Source: Pseudogymnoascus destructans (lineage: Eukaryota; Ascomycota; Leotiomycetes; Thelebolales; Thelebolaceae). Taken from it: a stretch of 64,000 nt of DNA. Positions within the stretch are counted from its first letter, which is position 1; the number at the start of each line of letters is the position of its first letter. The notes beneath the pieces were generated by a model. The model ran no database searches, was not told where the DNA came from, and was given only the letters and a program-made list of their open reading frames with translations. Shown here piece after piece: positions 1 through 11,174 of this stretch. Position numbers and translations under genes: made by a program. The DNA lies in the NCBI RefSeq assembly GCF_001641265.1, contig NW_020167535.1, positions 372,001-436,000 of the forward strand. Direction: 5' to 3'.

Positions 1-36
1 CGATATGGTGGAAGAAGGTATGGAATCTGCAAGGGG

Positions 37-1826
37 TTAGTTTTTAAAATCGGAATAGGGATGGGATACATACTGATTTTCCTTCTCTTCTTCCCTGTAT
101 ATTCTCTCGTAGATCTCCCGTTGTTTGAACTCATTGATCTCTGCCTCGTACTTCGTAAAATCAATCTTCTCCCGCTGAAGGTCGTCGATGGCTCTTTTGT
201 TGTAGCTATCAAACACGGGCCTCTCCAAAAGGAGACCAAGCCCAGGCGCTTTTGGAATGCTGATCTTATGGTTCTGGTAACTTTCATTAATGCGCTCGAT
301 TGGAGTGCCGCATCGGACCACCAGTGCTACCATAGCCACCATCTTTCTGATTTGGTGCATCATGAAAGATTGCCCATGGACCTTGAGAGACAACCATTCC
401 GTGTCATTAACATAAACGGGCTCAGGGTTTACAGTGAATGAACGGATGACTCGCTTTGCGGAATCTTCCTTGAAACTCTTCTGAATCGTATAGTTGTGGA
501 AGTTTCGTGTTCCCAGATATGCGGACAGTGCTTCTTGCACTCTATCGCGGCGAGTCTCGGAAATTCGATACGCCTTCTTAGCTTTAATATAAGCCGCCTT
601 GACTTCTTTAATGGCCGCCTCCAATGGAGTAAGAGGTTTAGGTATCTTCCCTGTCTTCTCGCCCGCTGCAGCAGTGGTAGTAGCGGGTAAGTCCTTCTTG
701 TCATCCGTTGTCTTAGGGGACGTTATCGCATCCCCCGTAGAACCTGTAGATGTGCTCTCCTTAACCTGACCACCTTCGGATTCATCCTTTAATGCAGGAG
801 TACCAGGTTTCCCCGAGGAGGTTTTCTCCTCCTCGGTATTCTCATCTGGATTCTCAACCACATCCTCCGTATGAATGGCTGCCATAACACTAGCTCGTAG
901 CTCTGGGTCAAGTTTCTCGAGTATCGGCTTGATGTATTTCTCCTCGGTTTCGCCCCAGAAACCAGCGACATCTTCCTGGCGAGAGTTGTAAGGCTCCAGT
1001 TTTCCCTCTGCGGTAGCGGCATCAACCAGCTTCTTTGCCAGATAGCTCTGGGGATGAGGCGGCAAGAACGAATGCGTCGGGATGAGATATTCGTACCATC
1101 TAGAATCGCATGTCTGGTAGCAACTGAAAGATGCGTTGGTTCTCTCTATGCCCCAAACCCTGATCTGAGGAGGCAATGCAGCATTTATTTTCTCCACGAT
1201 GCCTTCCTCATCGATGATCAGTTTCAGAGATATGACATTGCCGGCAGCATGGACACCTTTGTCCGTTCGCGCACAGCGGACCAGCGAAGATTTCTTAGGG
1301 TCATCAGCATTGGCCTTGGAAATGGCTCCTGCCGTCACAAAGGCGGAAAAGAGGTCTCCTTCAATGGTCTTCTCTGTCGTATTTATCTGCATGCCCTTGT
1401 ATCCGGATCCTGCATAACCAATGAGCACAGCAACCTTCCGCTTTGGTCTGCGCTCCTCCGCTGCGATTTCTTCTTTCGAAAATGGTGATTCAGGGACAGC
1501 GCCCTCCCCGAACTCAGCGATTTTCCGTCTCTTTGATTCTTGCTCGTCCTCATTTCTCTTGCGCTTGTCAACTAGATTTCGGCTTATTTAGTTAGTCGGA
1601 AGTCGACGTAGGGCTTCTCAGAAACAAACCTCCATTCCCCCCTGCCCTTCTCTGCCTTCGGCTGGCGCGAACCATGGTTATTACCCCCGCGCCCTCTGCC
1701 TTTCCCAAATTCTCGCCCGCCGTTATTCCCGCGGTTCCTGTATTTGCCATGGCGGTCGCGGTCATCGACAGGCCTCGAATTGGTTGTGACTGGAGCATCG
1801 CCAGAGGGTTTGTTTTGATCCGCCAT
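37..1826 (-). CDS. PUS1: tRNA pseudouridine synthase Pus1
   Basis: Two exons, 1630-1826 and 37-1582, joined by a 47-nt intron (donor GTTTGT, branch CTAAC, acceptor TAAG); the model gives 580 aa. The start at 1826 is the first ATG of exon 1, whose product is Gly/Arg/Asn-rich, as is common at the N-terminus of filamentous-fungal Pus1. The TruA-like fold begins at VLIGYAGSGYKG. The catalytic aspartate lies in RCARTDKGVHAAGN, and the C-terminal motif HQIRKM is present. A long Glu/Ser/Thr/Lys-rich insert separates the two halves of the domain. Members of this family convert U to pseudouridine in tRNAs (positions 27, 28, 34, 36 and others) and in U2 snRNA, mostly in the nucleus. Its start region faces the TFIIE-alpha gene, so the two share a divergent promoter. 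Confidence 0.93.
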
Positions 1827-2294
1827 CTTGCCAAGTATTTGATGCTTATCATCGCCAATGTCTGGCGTTCTGAGTTTATTTTCAATCCAGTCCCAAAAAT
1901 TAAACGCTAGGGGCGTCTAGGAGCCGCCGCTTGTGCATCAACGGCGCTTATATACTCCATCAGCCTTTCAGCCTTGCCGATAACCAAGTTCCTTCAAAGT
2001 CAGGTAGAAGGTTAAATTCCTAATCATCAAACACGGCTATACTTCAGTTCAGCTTTAACTAACAACGAGCTTTGACCTGCTTATTCTCTTCAAAGCAAAT
2101 CTCATGCCCACAGCGCATGGCGCATCTGGCCATGCATGCGCACAAATACAACTACAATTGTTAATATAACCACCTTCGTGCCTCCACAGGTCATCCGGTG
2201 TTCACCTTTCCAGGCCCGTTGAAAATAAGGCTCTTCGATTTCAGCCCGGCATACCTATCAAGATAATAACTACTTTCAAGTTAAGAAACCAGCC
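1827..2294. promoter_or_regulatory. Divergent intergenic region, PUS1 / TFIIE-alpha
   Basis: 468 bp between two start codons that point apart, so it must hold both promoters and 5' leaders. A stretch of overlapping GCGCATGG / GGCCATGCATGCGC palindromes lies near 2112-2142. I see no TATA box I would defend and no other gene. Confidence 0.5.
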
Positions 2295-3742
2295 ATGGAT
2301 CTCGCCCAGACACTCGTACGCTCTGTCATGAGATCCTTTTATGACACAAAGCATATTCTGGTCATTGATGCATTGATTATTCACTCAGCGTATGTCCCTT
2401 GGGGTGGTTTGTAAATCTGATTGTGGTGTTGACCAGGACAGCTTGCGAGATGACGATATGGCCTTTCTGATGGGTATGAACACCAAAGAGCTTCACAAGC
2501 TGTGCGGAAAGCTCAGGGAAGACAGGTTCTTGGCAGTGTATGTTTGAACAGGCCTTCCCAGAGATAATTTTCTGACACGATTCCTCAAACAGACATACCC
2601 GATCTGAGACGAAAGAGGGCCAACAGCGTCCCATAAACAGGACCTATTACTATATCGATTATCGCGCCACAGTCGATGCAATCAAGTGGCGGGTATATCG
2701 TATCGACAAAAATGTTCAAGGCAATACTATTACGAAGGAAGAGAGGAAGGAATACGTCTGTCCACGTTGCCAGTCTGAATGGACACAATTGGAGGTTTTG
2801 GACAAGATCGACTACAAGCTGGGTTTCTTGTGCCATAAGTGCAGTTACCCACTTGTTCCAAATGAGCACGGAGACAGTGGTGGCCATGAGCAATCTACAA
2901 GACTCAATGCTCAATTCAGGTTTATCACAGACCTACTTCCGAAAATTGATCAAGTGGTTATTCCGGATAGCACCTTCGAGGTCGCCTACGCAGCTGCACG
3001 ACCAGTCATTCGAGATGCCTTGCTCAATCCTGCAAATGAAACAGTCCCTGTCGACTCGCTATCAAATAGGCCCACGGCAGTCAAAGGCCTCACAAATACC
3101 GGTCCAACAAGCATTGCAGTCACAGTTACAGCCTCTGAAGGGCCGACAGAGGCAGACAAGGCTGCTGAGCAAGCGCGCAGAGAAGCGTATTTGGCGCAAA
3201 ATGTGCTTCCCGCTCATTTCACACACAGTACTGTGACTGGTGAACAGATTATCCCTACCTCACAATCGGCCATGAAGTCAGAGGTTCTGGAAGAAAGCAA
3301 GGAAAAGAAAGATATTATCACCACGCCGTCATTTTCGGGTGATGGAGCTGCGATTGATGACTACTTCGCACAACTTAAAGCCGAACAGGCTCGAGAAGCA
3401 GAAAAGGAGGCAGAAGATGAGTTCGAGACGGATGAGGACGAAGATGAGGATGAGGATCTGGGTTTCGAGGACATAGTGCCAGCTACCGGATCTGGAGTTG
3501 GCACACCCAGCAGCGCCGTTTCTGATTCCAAACCGCACGCTGGCGGTCTTGCCAGCGCGCTAAGGAAGTCCAAAGCGGGCACAGGCAGTCCCAGTGGAGG
3601 AACAAGCACAGGCGTGGGTAGCCCTGCGACAGGACCAGGAACTCCTGAAAGCGGGAGAGCATCGAAGAAAGTAAGGATCGAAGAGCCGACTGCGGCAGAG
3701 GAGGTTGAAAGTGAGGAGGATGTTGAATTTGAAGATGTTTGA
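2295..3742 (+). CDS. TFA1: Transcription initiation factor TFIIE subunit alpha
   Basis: Three exons, 2295-2389, 2442-2537 and 2593-3742 (446 aa), with donors GTATGT twice and acceptors ACAG and ACAG. The N-terminal winged helix is split over the first two introns (MDLAQTLVRSVMRSFYDTKH, then LRDDDMAFLMGMNTKELHKL). A zinc ribbon follows at about residues 119-146, with CPRC and CHKC. The C-terminal half is low-complexity and ends in acidic blocks (EDEFETDEDEDEDED and a final SEEDVEFEDV), as expected for the TFIIH-contacting tail of this subunit. TFIIE-alpha joins the RNA polymerase II pre-initiation complex, recruits TFIIH and stimulates promoter opening. The gene converges on ILV3. Confidence 0.93.
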
Positions 3743-4185
3743 TCTGCCGGCGGGCGGATAGCGTAGAATCAACTAGGAGGGCTGGGACCATTAAAGAGGG
3801 GTCGAAAATCACATTGGGTGTGGGGGGGGTTGTACGCCGAACTGGGACGCTGAGATATTGCTTTTTGCGGTTGGAGACATACCAGATAGTTCACCCCATG
3901 TGCAGCCACAGCAATACGCTCAGCCCTACCCTTAGCACCCCAAACGGCGTAGCAAAAGGTAGTGGCATGCTGCGGAGGGAACAGTCTGGAAAGCTGGGTT
4001 GCCAAGCACCATATAATGACTCCAAATCCATCTGATACAAATTAGAACTTGAATTTGTCAAAGACGTATGACTAGCGGACCCCTACTCCAATCCAGTGAT
4101 ATGAATTTTTGAAATTGTTAATTGAAAAAAATCCCACAGGCCGAACAAATTTCTCCAGAGCCATTTTAATTTAATATTTAAATGC
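3743..4185. other. Convergent 3' intergenic region TFA1 / ILV3
   Basis: 443 bp between two stop codons that face each other. It holds a short G-run (tgtggggggggtt near 3821-3832) and AT-rich sequence near 4100-4180 that may serve as polyadenylation regions. I see no gene here. Confidence 0.5.
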
Positions 4186-6080
4186 TTAGCGCTTCTGATT
4201 CTCGTCCATAGCTCCATCCGTGATGCATCCACGGCTGGCATCGCTGACCAACCTAGCATACTTCGCCAAAGTTCCCTTCTTGTACTTCAACGGGGGCGCA
4301 ACCCAGGTTTTCCTTCTCTCAGCCAACTCCTTCTCCGATACGTTCAGATCCATCCTCTTCGTCTCCGCGTCAATGGTAATCTCATCCCCATCTCTTACTA
4401 GTCCGATTGGTCCACCTTCCTGGGCCTCAGGGACAACGTGGCCGATCAAGAAGCCGTGGGATCCGCCGCTGAAGCGTCCATCGGTGACCAGTGCACAGTC
4501 CTTGCCGAGGCCAGCTCCCATAATGGCGGAGCTGGGCTTCAGCATCTCTGGCATACCTGGTCCTCCCTTGGGACCCTCGTAACGGATGACAACAACGGTC
4601 TTCTCGCCCTTCTTGATCTCACCTCTCTCGAGCGCCTCAATGAAGAGACTCTCGGCATCGTATACCTTCGCCTTGCCAGTGAAGGTCAGGCCCTCCTTTC
4701 CAGTGATCTTGCCAACGGAGCCGCCAGGGGCGAGCGAACCACGCAGAATCTGGATGTGTCCGGTCTCCTTAATTGGGTTGGAAAGTGGGCGAATGATAGT
4801 CTGGTCGCTTGGGAATTCCGGGAAGGCCTCCAAGTTCTTGGCCAGCGTCTTTCCGGTAACAGTCATGCCAGAGCCGTCGATTAATCCCTCCTTCAGGAGG
4901 AGCTTGAGAAGCGACGGTGTGCCGCCAATGTTGTGAAGATCGGCCATGACGTACTTTCCGGAAGGCTTGAGGTCGGCCAAGAATGGAATGCGGTCAGAAA
5001 CGGCTTGGAAGTCGTCAATGGTAAGCTTGATACCAACGGAGTCGGCAATAGCAATCAAATGCAGGACGGCGTTGGTAGAGCCACCGGTGATGATGACAAC
5101 AATCATGGCGTTCTCGAAGGCCTGGCGAGTAAGAATGTCACTGGGACGAATGTCTTCTTGCAGGAGAGTCTTGATAGCACCACCCGCAGTCAGGCACTCA
5201 AGGTGCTTCGCCTTTGACTCAGCTGGGTTAGACGAAGAACCTGGCAGGGTCATACCCATGACCTCAATTGCGGTAGCCATCGTGTTAGCCGTGTACATAC
5301 CACCACAAGCACCACCTCCTGGGCAGGCGTTGCGGATGATATCGTAACGGACTTCCTCAGTGATCTCGCCGGTGATAAACTGTCCGTATGCCTGGAACGC
5401 CGAGACGATATCGATATCAGCATTGCCTTGGGTCGCAGAGCAACCTGGCTTGATGGATCCTCCGTAAACCATCAACGAGGGGCGGTTGACACGGCCCATC
5501 GCCATCATTACACCAGGCATGTTCTTGTCACAGCCTGGAATTGAGATGTTTGCGTCATACCACTGTCCGCCCATCACAGTCTCAATGCTGTCTGCGATCA
5601 AATCTCTGGACTGCAAGCTGTAACGCATACCAGTAGTTCCCATGGAAATACCATCTGATACACCAATGGTGTTGAATTGGTATCCCACAAGTCCAGCTCT
5701 TTCAACACCTTCCTTAACTCTGTGGTTGAGGTCGAGGAGATGCATGTTGCAAGGGTTGCCAGAGTGCCACACAGACGAAATGCCAACCTGCGCCTTGTTT
5801 AACCTCTCCTCTGTCATGCCTGTGGCATACAGCATAGCCTGCGAGGCACCTTGCGACTTTGGCTGGGTGATTGTAGCCGAGGTCTTGTTAAGCTGTCGCT
5901 CCGAGTCCTTGGGGGTTGCATTGCGGAGAGGTTGTGCGGATGATAATGAACGACTGCAGTGATACAGTTAGCAGCTGCATCATTTCCAAGCAAATTATAG
6001 AGGTAATAGTACCTATAATTGGGAGCTCTGGGATAGTTGAGAACACGGGCGTTCGCCCGGACTCTCAATCGTGCGTGCAT
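4186..6080 (-). CDS. ILV3: Dihydroxy-acid dehydratase, mitochondrial
   Basis: Two exons, 6013-6080 and 4186-5953 (611 aa). The 59-nt intron has donor GTACTA, branch GCTAAC and acceptor CTGCAG. The first ATG in the open frame is at 6080. The first 23 residues (MHARLRVRANARVLNYPRAP...) are rich in Arg and lack acidic residues, which fits a mitochondrial presequence. IlvD/Edd family signatures are clear: CDKNMPG and ACPGGGACGGMYTANTMA supply cysteines for the iron-sulfur cluster, and GGSTN and DGRFSGG are present. The enzyme dehydrates 2,3-dihydroxy-isovalerate and 2,3-dihydroxy-3-methylvalerate to the keto acids that precede valine, leucine and isoleucine. Confidence 0.97.
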
Positions 6081-6642
6081 GACGGGGATTGACTTCAAAG
6101 GCTCGAAGCTTCTAGAAACCTTGCTTTCGTGTCAACAGAGTTGTGCCAAACTTTCGATTCCTCGTCGATAGCTAGGCTAAGCTTCAAAGTCAGCTACAGC
6201 GCAGTGCCACTTGTTAATTGTGAAGAGGTGCAAAAGTATACCTTCTAATATTTTAGAGCAACTCTCCGATTCCGGTGATCCGGAAGATCTTAACTCCGGA
6301 TGTGTTTGATATCTCGCGATTATAATTGGTCAATCCACGCTTATGGGGAAATGTTGCACAGGCAGTTGTTCGAAGCTCAACTGAGCACAAAACCAGAATC
6401 ACTGGACTAAGATCCAATCCAGTCCAGGTCTCAATTAAAGGTCTTCTGTTATCCGCCTAAAATGTTTATACAGCTGTATCTAAATTGCCAACCTTTCCGT
6501 TCCAGTATCGCCGAAGTTCCCTTGCCCCCCTTTGTCAGAACCATTCCTATCTGACAAACCCCACCTGTTCCCAAAACTCCTTCTAGTACTAACGGTAATG
6601 ATTGCCCATAATTAAATATACAGGCGGACTCTCCTGTCAGTA
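6081..6642. promoter_or_regulatory. ILV3 upstream region
   Basis: 562 bp between the ILV3 start and the stop of the kinase gene, both on the minus strand. It should contain the ILV3 promoter and the kinase terminator. The only motif that stands out is the inverted pair CCGG-TGAT-CCGG at 6272-6283, about 190 bp upstream of the ILV3 start. It resembles a Zn2Cys6 binding site but has wider spacing than the Leu3 consensus. Confidence 0.4.
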
Positions 6643-8870
6643 TCATAATAACTCTATGTCGTCCGCCTTTCCCAGCTCTTCTTCGTTTCGAAACCTAATG
6701 CCGCCATCGACACGAATAGCACTTTTCACCCACTCAATCTGTGCCACTCTGTCTACAGTCCATCGACTGCGCGCTCTTTTCAAAAGATTTTCGGTGATTT
6801 CCATTGCCATCTTTAGGCCAGCAGCTTCAAATTTCGCCTCATCTGCCTCATGGTCGCCATCTTCACCTTCCCACATGACCCATCTCCACTCTACCCTGGC
6901 AATCCGGTGGGAGGTTCTAGATCGCTGCTTGTGGCCCTCTGATAACCCAGGGTTGGGGTCGAAAGGAAGCCTCGACTCCAGAAGGGCGTAGAGAAGGACG
7001 CCCAGACTCCAGGCGTCCACAGCACGGCCATCATATGGCTGGCCCATGATCACCTCTGGAGCTGCATAATCATCGCTTCCGCATCTTGTCGAAAGCTTCT
7101 CATCATCTGTTACATATCTTGCCAAGCCAAGGTCCGTAACAGTTATGACAGAGTATGGGTATGTACTCCAGTTGGTAGGTTTTGTTAGCTCTGAGTGTGG
7201 GAGATTGACTAAGACATCTACCATTGTTAGGTGCGTAACAAAAGGCTTGTAATCAGTTTTCACTTACTCTCTAGCTTGATATCGCGATGAACGATGTGGC
7301 GGTCATGCAAATATTGTATAGCAGAAACGATCTCCGCGAATATCCGTTGGAGAAGAGATGGAAGAAGGATTGAAGGGCGCTGGCTTGCAACTTCGAATAA
7401 GTCTCCGCCGGGGCAGTAACCTAGCACAAGGATCGCTCTGGACTCCTCTATTCTCCATGCTTGTAGCTCTACCAATGACGGGTGGTGTATCGATTTCATT
7501 AGCTCTAGCTCTCGCTTCAGAGAAATTTCCACTCTTTCTTCAGATGCGCCTCCTTTAGGGCCATGCTCACATATCTTGACAGCTACCAGTTTCTTGGTGT
7601 CCGCCTCAGTTAAGGCGGCTTCTGTGGCTCCATTATGTGGAAGAGATATATCATCTTCATCTACCGTATTACTGTCTTTTTCCAACTGACTTGTTGCTAG
7701 GACAACTTTGCTGAAAGTGCCTTCTCCCAATAGCTTCAATGCCCTCCATCTTCGTTTCTTATTGTCGGCGATGGTGACCGCATCAAAATAAATATGTTTA
7801 GACCTCTTTTTATAATCCTTTACTATTGGCTTTGTTGCGCTGGAAACAGCCGAATCACTCTCGCTGCTCTCCCCTCCAGTTCGACTGGATGGTGGAGTTG
7901 GCGGTCGTGGTACTGGCGCAATGCCTCTCTGCAGCGCAAGATTCGGCTCCCTGCGCATATGGGAATCTACGGGTGGAGCATGATCGGGGAGCATGTCTTT
8001 AGGATAAGTACCTGAAACAGACTGCTGGCGTTTCTTAGGCGTTTGTGGATCAGGCATGTATTCGCTCAGGCTTCTATTCCTTGACTGAGTCGAGTTTTGC
8101 ATCTCTCTTTTATAGCTAGACGGCTCGAAGGCAACGTCCTCCGAGTTTAGGAGAAGTCCGCGGTATGCGCGACGCTTAGACTCGTTCGCAATAGCTGACG
8201 GGATCAGTTCTCCGTTTGGCGTCACGAGAGCCGTATCCCCAGTCAGCGGGGCTGCCCTTGATTCATTGTATTCGGACGTAGATATGCGCCGCCTCCATGG
8301 GCCAGGAGAGTCATTTGACATAATTGGGGACGGAAGGGGCGTAAGGTCCGGCATTGCATTAAGTTGAGGAGACGATAAGGCCGAGTTTGGTGCGGAGCCA
8401 GTATACGAGTTTGACCCGAAACTGCTCGCAAGAAGCTGCTTTATACTCGGTGTCCTCGCAATAGGGATGGACTTTGAGGCACGCCGTTCTTGGTTGGTAT
8501 CTGACGCTTCGAGCTCCGGTGGCCGTGAAGTAAAGCTTCTTTGTACTCGTAGCCTGGATGCGCTGACAGGGCTTGAATCAGGACTCGAAGCGCCCGAATA
8601 TCTCTGCTGCGCAGTATTCAGGGAAGACAGGGCCGTTCGTAATTGCGACGGGGCGCATACGGTCGGTGGGGGTGGTGAGGGTGCTATCGTCGTAGAAGTG
8701 AAGACAGGGTCCTCTGGTGTGCGTCGCGGCAGCGCCTTGACGTCGTGTGTATCATTTTGGGTAATTAGAGGCTCGTCATGACCTATTAAATGCTGGGCTG
8801 CAAAATCCTTCTCCGAGTCGTTGTCTTCTTCGCTGTGAGGGGTTGGGATGTGGTGGTTCGGGTTCGTCAT
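6643..8870 (-). CDS. Serine/threonine protein kinase, PRR1/PRR2-like
   Basis: Two exons, 7268-8870 and 6643-7217 (725 aa). The 50-nt intron (GTAAGT...GTAG) lies inside the catalytic loop: HRDIKLE is in exon 1, and the Asn codon is completed in exon 2 to give HRDIKLEN. Roughly the first 370 residues are Ser/Pro-rich and low-complexity. The kinase domain has GEGTFSKV (Gly-loop), VAVKIC (ATP lysine), HRDIK, and an activation segment with CGSDDYAAPEVIMG. The DFG motif reads DLG. A charged insert (HKQRSRTSHRIARVEWRW) sits before the last helices. The layout of a long disordered N-terminus with the domain at the C-terminus, and the CGS-D-Y-APE segment, recall yeast Prr1/Prr2, but assignment within the fungal kinases is tentative. 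Confidence 0.85.
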
Positions 8871-9650
8871 TGTTGCGCCACGATGCGGACGGCTCTAATT
8901 GATGAGCTGCTTCGCTCTCACGAGAGAAATAGGAATGGGGCCAATTTCGGGATGCTGATGGCAAGCAACATTGTTTTTGGGCGCGTATAGATTTGGGGGG
9001 AGGTGAATGGGTGTGTAACGTTGGTGGTGAAGATCCGTAAGGAGGAAATTGCTTTTGACTTTGACCTCGTTCTCTTGGGGTCAGATGGGATGATGAGCCT
9101 GCGTAACGTCCCTGCGTAACGTCCTTCCAAGGTGACTGGCTGGTTGCAAGTCGCTGTCACAAAATGATCCAGAAGCCTACGGGCGATAGGACTAGGATAA
9201 ACTAGGTTAACGGGTTTTTAGCAACAGGGCCAAGGTGCTGGGCCGTGTGAGCGCAGATGGGATAGAGAGAATCCTCGCGCCAGAGGTCCGATTACAATCA
9301 AGGAATAAACAACGGGCGCGGCTACAACCGAACCTACATGTTGTAGCTGGTGTAGCCAGCCAGCTTGACGTCCAGTTGGAAATGCGCATCAAGCACGATT
9401 GGGAATTGGGAATGGATTGGGAATGGATTGGGAATGGATTGGGAAAGTCCGAGGCGGCGCTGGTGGAATATGTGCGAGTACTGTAACCTTGCATTTCCTT
9501 GGACGACAGAAACCCCTCATTCAGCCAAGCCATCACAGTTCCACTCACCACCCCCCGCAGACAAACTCATATATAGTATGGATCAATTAGGGGGCATAGT
9601 GCGAACAAAAAATGATATCTAGAATCGCCATTTTTGGGGGTACTGCTGTC
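8871..9650. other. Intergenic region with a 12-bp tandem repeat
   Basis: 780 bp between the kinase start and the stop of the LOA1-like gene. Its right part should be the kinase promoter and leader plus a terminator for the neighbour. It holds about three copies of a 12-bp unit (GGGAATGGATTG) at roughly 9398-9444 and a short doubled CTGCGTAACGTCC near 9099-9123. Small open frames here look like chance. Confidence 0.5.
9398..9444. repeat. 12-bp tandem repeat, about 3.5 copies
   Basis: The unit GGGAATGGATTG is repeated head to tail with almost no divergence. It lies in non-coding DNA. Confidence 0.85.
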
Positions 9651-10719
9651 TCATCTGATCTTCTTAGACCAGGCTCCTACAAATGCTGCCTTATCCTTGA
9701 CCGTGAGTCCTACCCTCTTGACTCTGCCGAGTCTCGCCAATGCCTCACCCACCTGGTCCAAAACCTTCTGTTCCTCAGCATTAACCCCCCTCTTTCTCGT
9801 TCCCGAGCTCATATCAGTAGAATCCTCTTCCGGAAGATCAAGGAAGTTAATGAGGTATTTGTCCTTCTTCTCGGAAGATACATCTCCTGGCTTGGCTGTG
9901 TTGTAAACGGCTTCCGCGATACGGACTCGGATACAGTGCGTCTGCTGGGATAGAAGGTTCCATAAGAATGACCAGTAGCGGCCTGGGACTGGTGTAGTAA
10001 TGTCTGGGGGCGAATACCGCAGGTTGATAGGGAAGATTTTTGTGGTTGACGGAACGTTCAGAAGGCTGGGGCTCAGTGGCAGAATGCCTTTCCCGTTCGT
10101 CGTGGTACACTCGGGAAACACCACAATCACGCTGTCCGGGTTTTCGGATACAAGCGTCCCAAGGTCGACAAGCTTTACACCTGCAGGTGGAGCTTCTTCT
10201 GGTCCAGAGAGTGCACGAAGCATCGCGCCCAAGAGTGATATGGGGTGCACTTGCCTTGTGCCGGGGTAAGAGACTGTAAAAACCGGGTCGAAGATTGCTG
10301 CTAGGTATATGGCATCCACAGGAGATGTGAACGACGAAGCTATTATGCTCGATGGGGCCGGAAGCCTTTGTTTCTCGCGTGCGAGAGAGCCTTTCTTGAC
10401 TCCGTCAATTTGCAAATCGATCCACCAAATTCCCGGTGCTCCGAGTATAACCCATAGCATGGCCTTTCTGATAAATGCCCCAAGCGGAAGCCATTGTAAA
10501 AAGAAAAAATAGGCCACGGCGATCGCAAGAAACAGTGGAAGCTTCACGGCGAAGAGAAATATATTGACAGGGAGATAAAGAGTGGAGGTTGGGGAGGTGA
10601 CGGGGAAGAAAGGCGCGATGCCAGATCCTACGAAATCAATTTAGCTATGACCTATCACTGATGCATCAGATGTGGTGTCAATATTCACCTCGATCCCGAA
10701 ACTGAGAATACTTCTCCAT
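9651..10719 (-). CDS. LOA1: LOA1/VPS66-like putative lysophosphatidic acid acyltransferase
   Basis: Two exons, 10689-10719 and 9651-10627 (335 aa), with a 61-nt intron starting GTGAAT and ending GTAG. The start MEKYSQFRDRGSGIAPFFP and the following two hydrophobic stretches (about residues 30-75) match the membrane-anchored N-terminus of fungal Vps66/Loa1 proteins, which are linked to triacylglycerol synthesis and lipid droplets in yeast. The block FPECTTTNGKG corresponds to the FPEG substrate-binding motif of the PlsC family. The upstream catalytic HX4D is not visible: the aligned stretch reads SFTSPVD, with no histidine. The biochemical activity is therefore less certain than the family. 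Confidence 0.72.
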
Positions 10720-11174
10720 CTCACCGTAACGTAATCGTCGAGATGAGAAAGCGAATATAAATAAACGGGAGGGCAGACGTGGATGCGACTGCTACTCTGT
10801 CACAGTAAGAGATAACTTATCTCGTCGCAGCTAGCGACAGGTCGCCTTCTCTATACGACAAAAGCTCGTTCACTCCAGACTTTCTCATCAAGATGTGGAT
10901 TTGATATTACTGATTTTGTGTAGAGTCGCTGGCTTGTGATCGCGTCGAATATCGCATACATGTGGTCGCATGCATTAATGCCTGATATGTAAGGTTGTAT
11001 TGTGCAAGGCCACTGTGGAGTTTTGTTTACTCTCCATATTTGGGACCCGAGACAACTTGTATCAAGACCAAAGAGCAACGACAATCACAACTTCGCCAAC
11101 CAAACTCAATCCGCTCGAAATATTCCGGGGCATGGTTGCTCAAAGTCAATAGACATTTCTTATTGTTGTGCGCC
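10720..11174. promoter_or_regulatory. Divergent intergenic region LOA1-like / kinesin-14
   Basis: 455 bp between two start codons that point apart. It must carry both promoters. I see no defensible named motif and no gene. Confidence 0.45.

Noticed and set aside
9207..9551. Minus-strand open frame of 114 codons opposite a repeat
   Set aside because: It is in non-coding DNA with a 12-bp tandem repeat, and no recognisable protein features or splice context are present.
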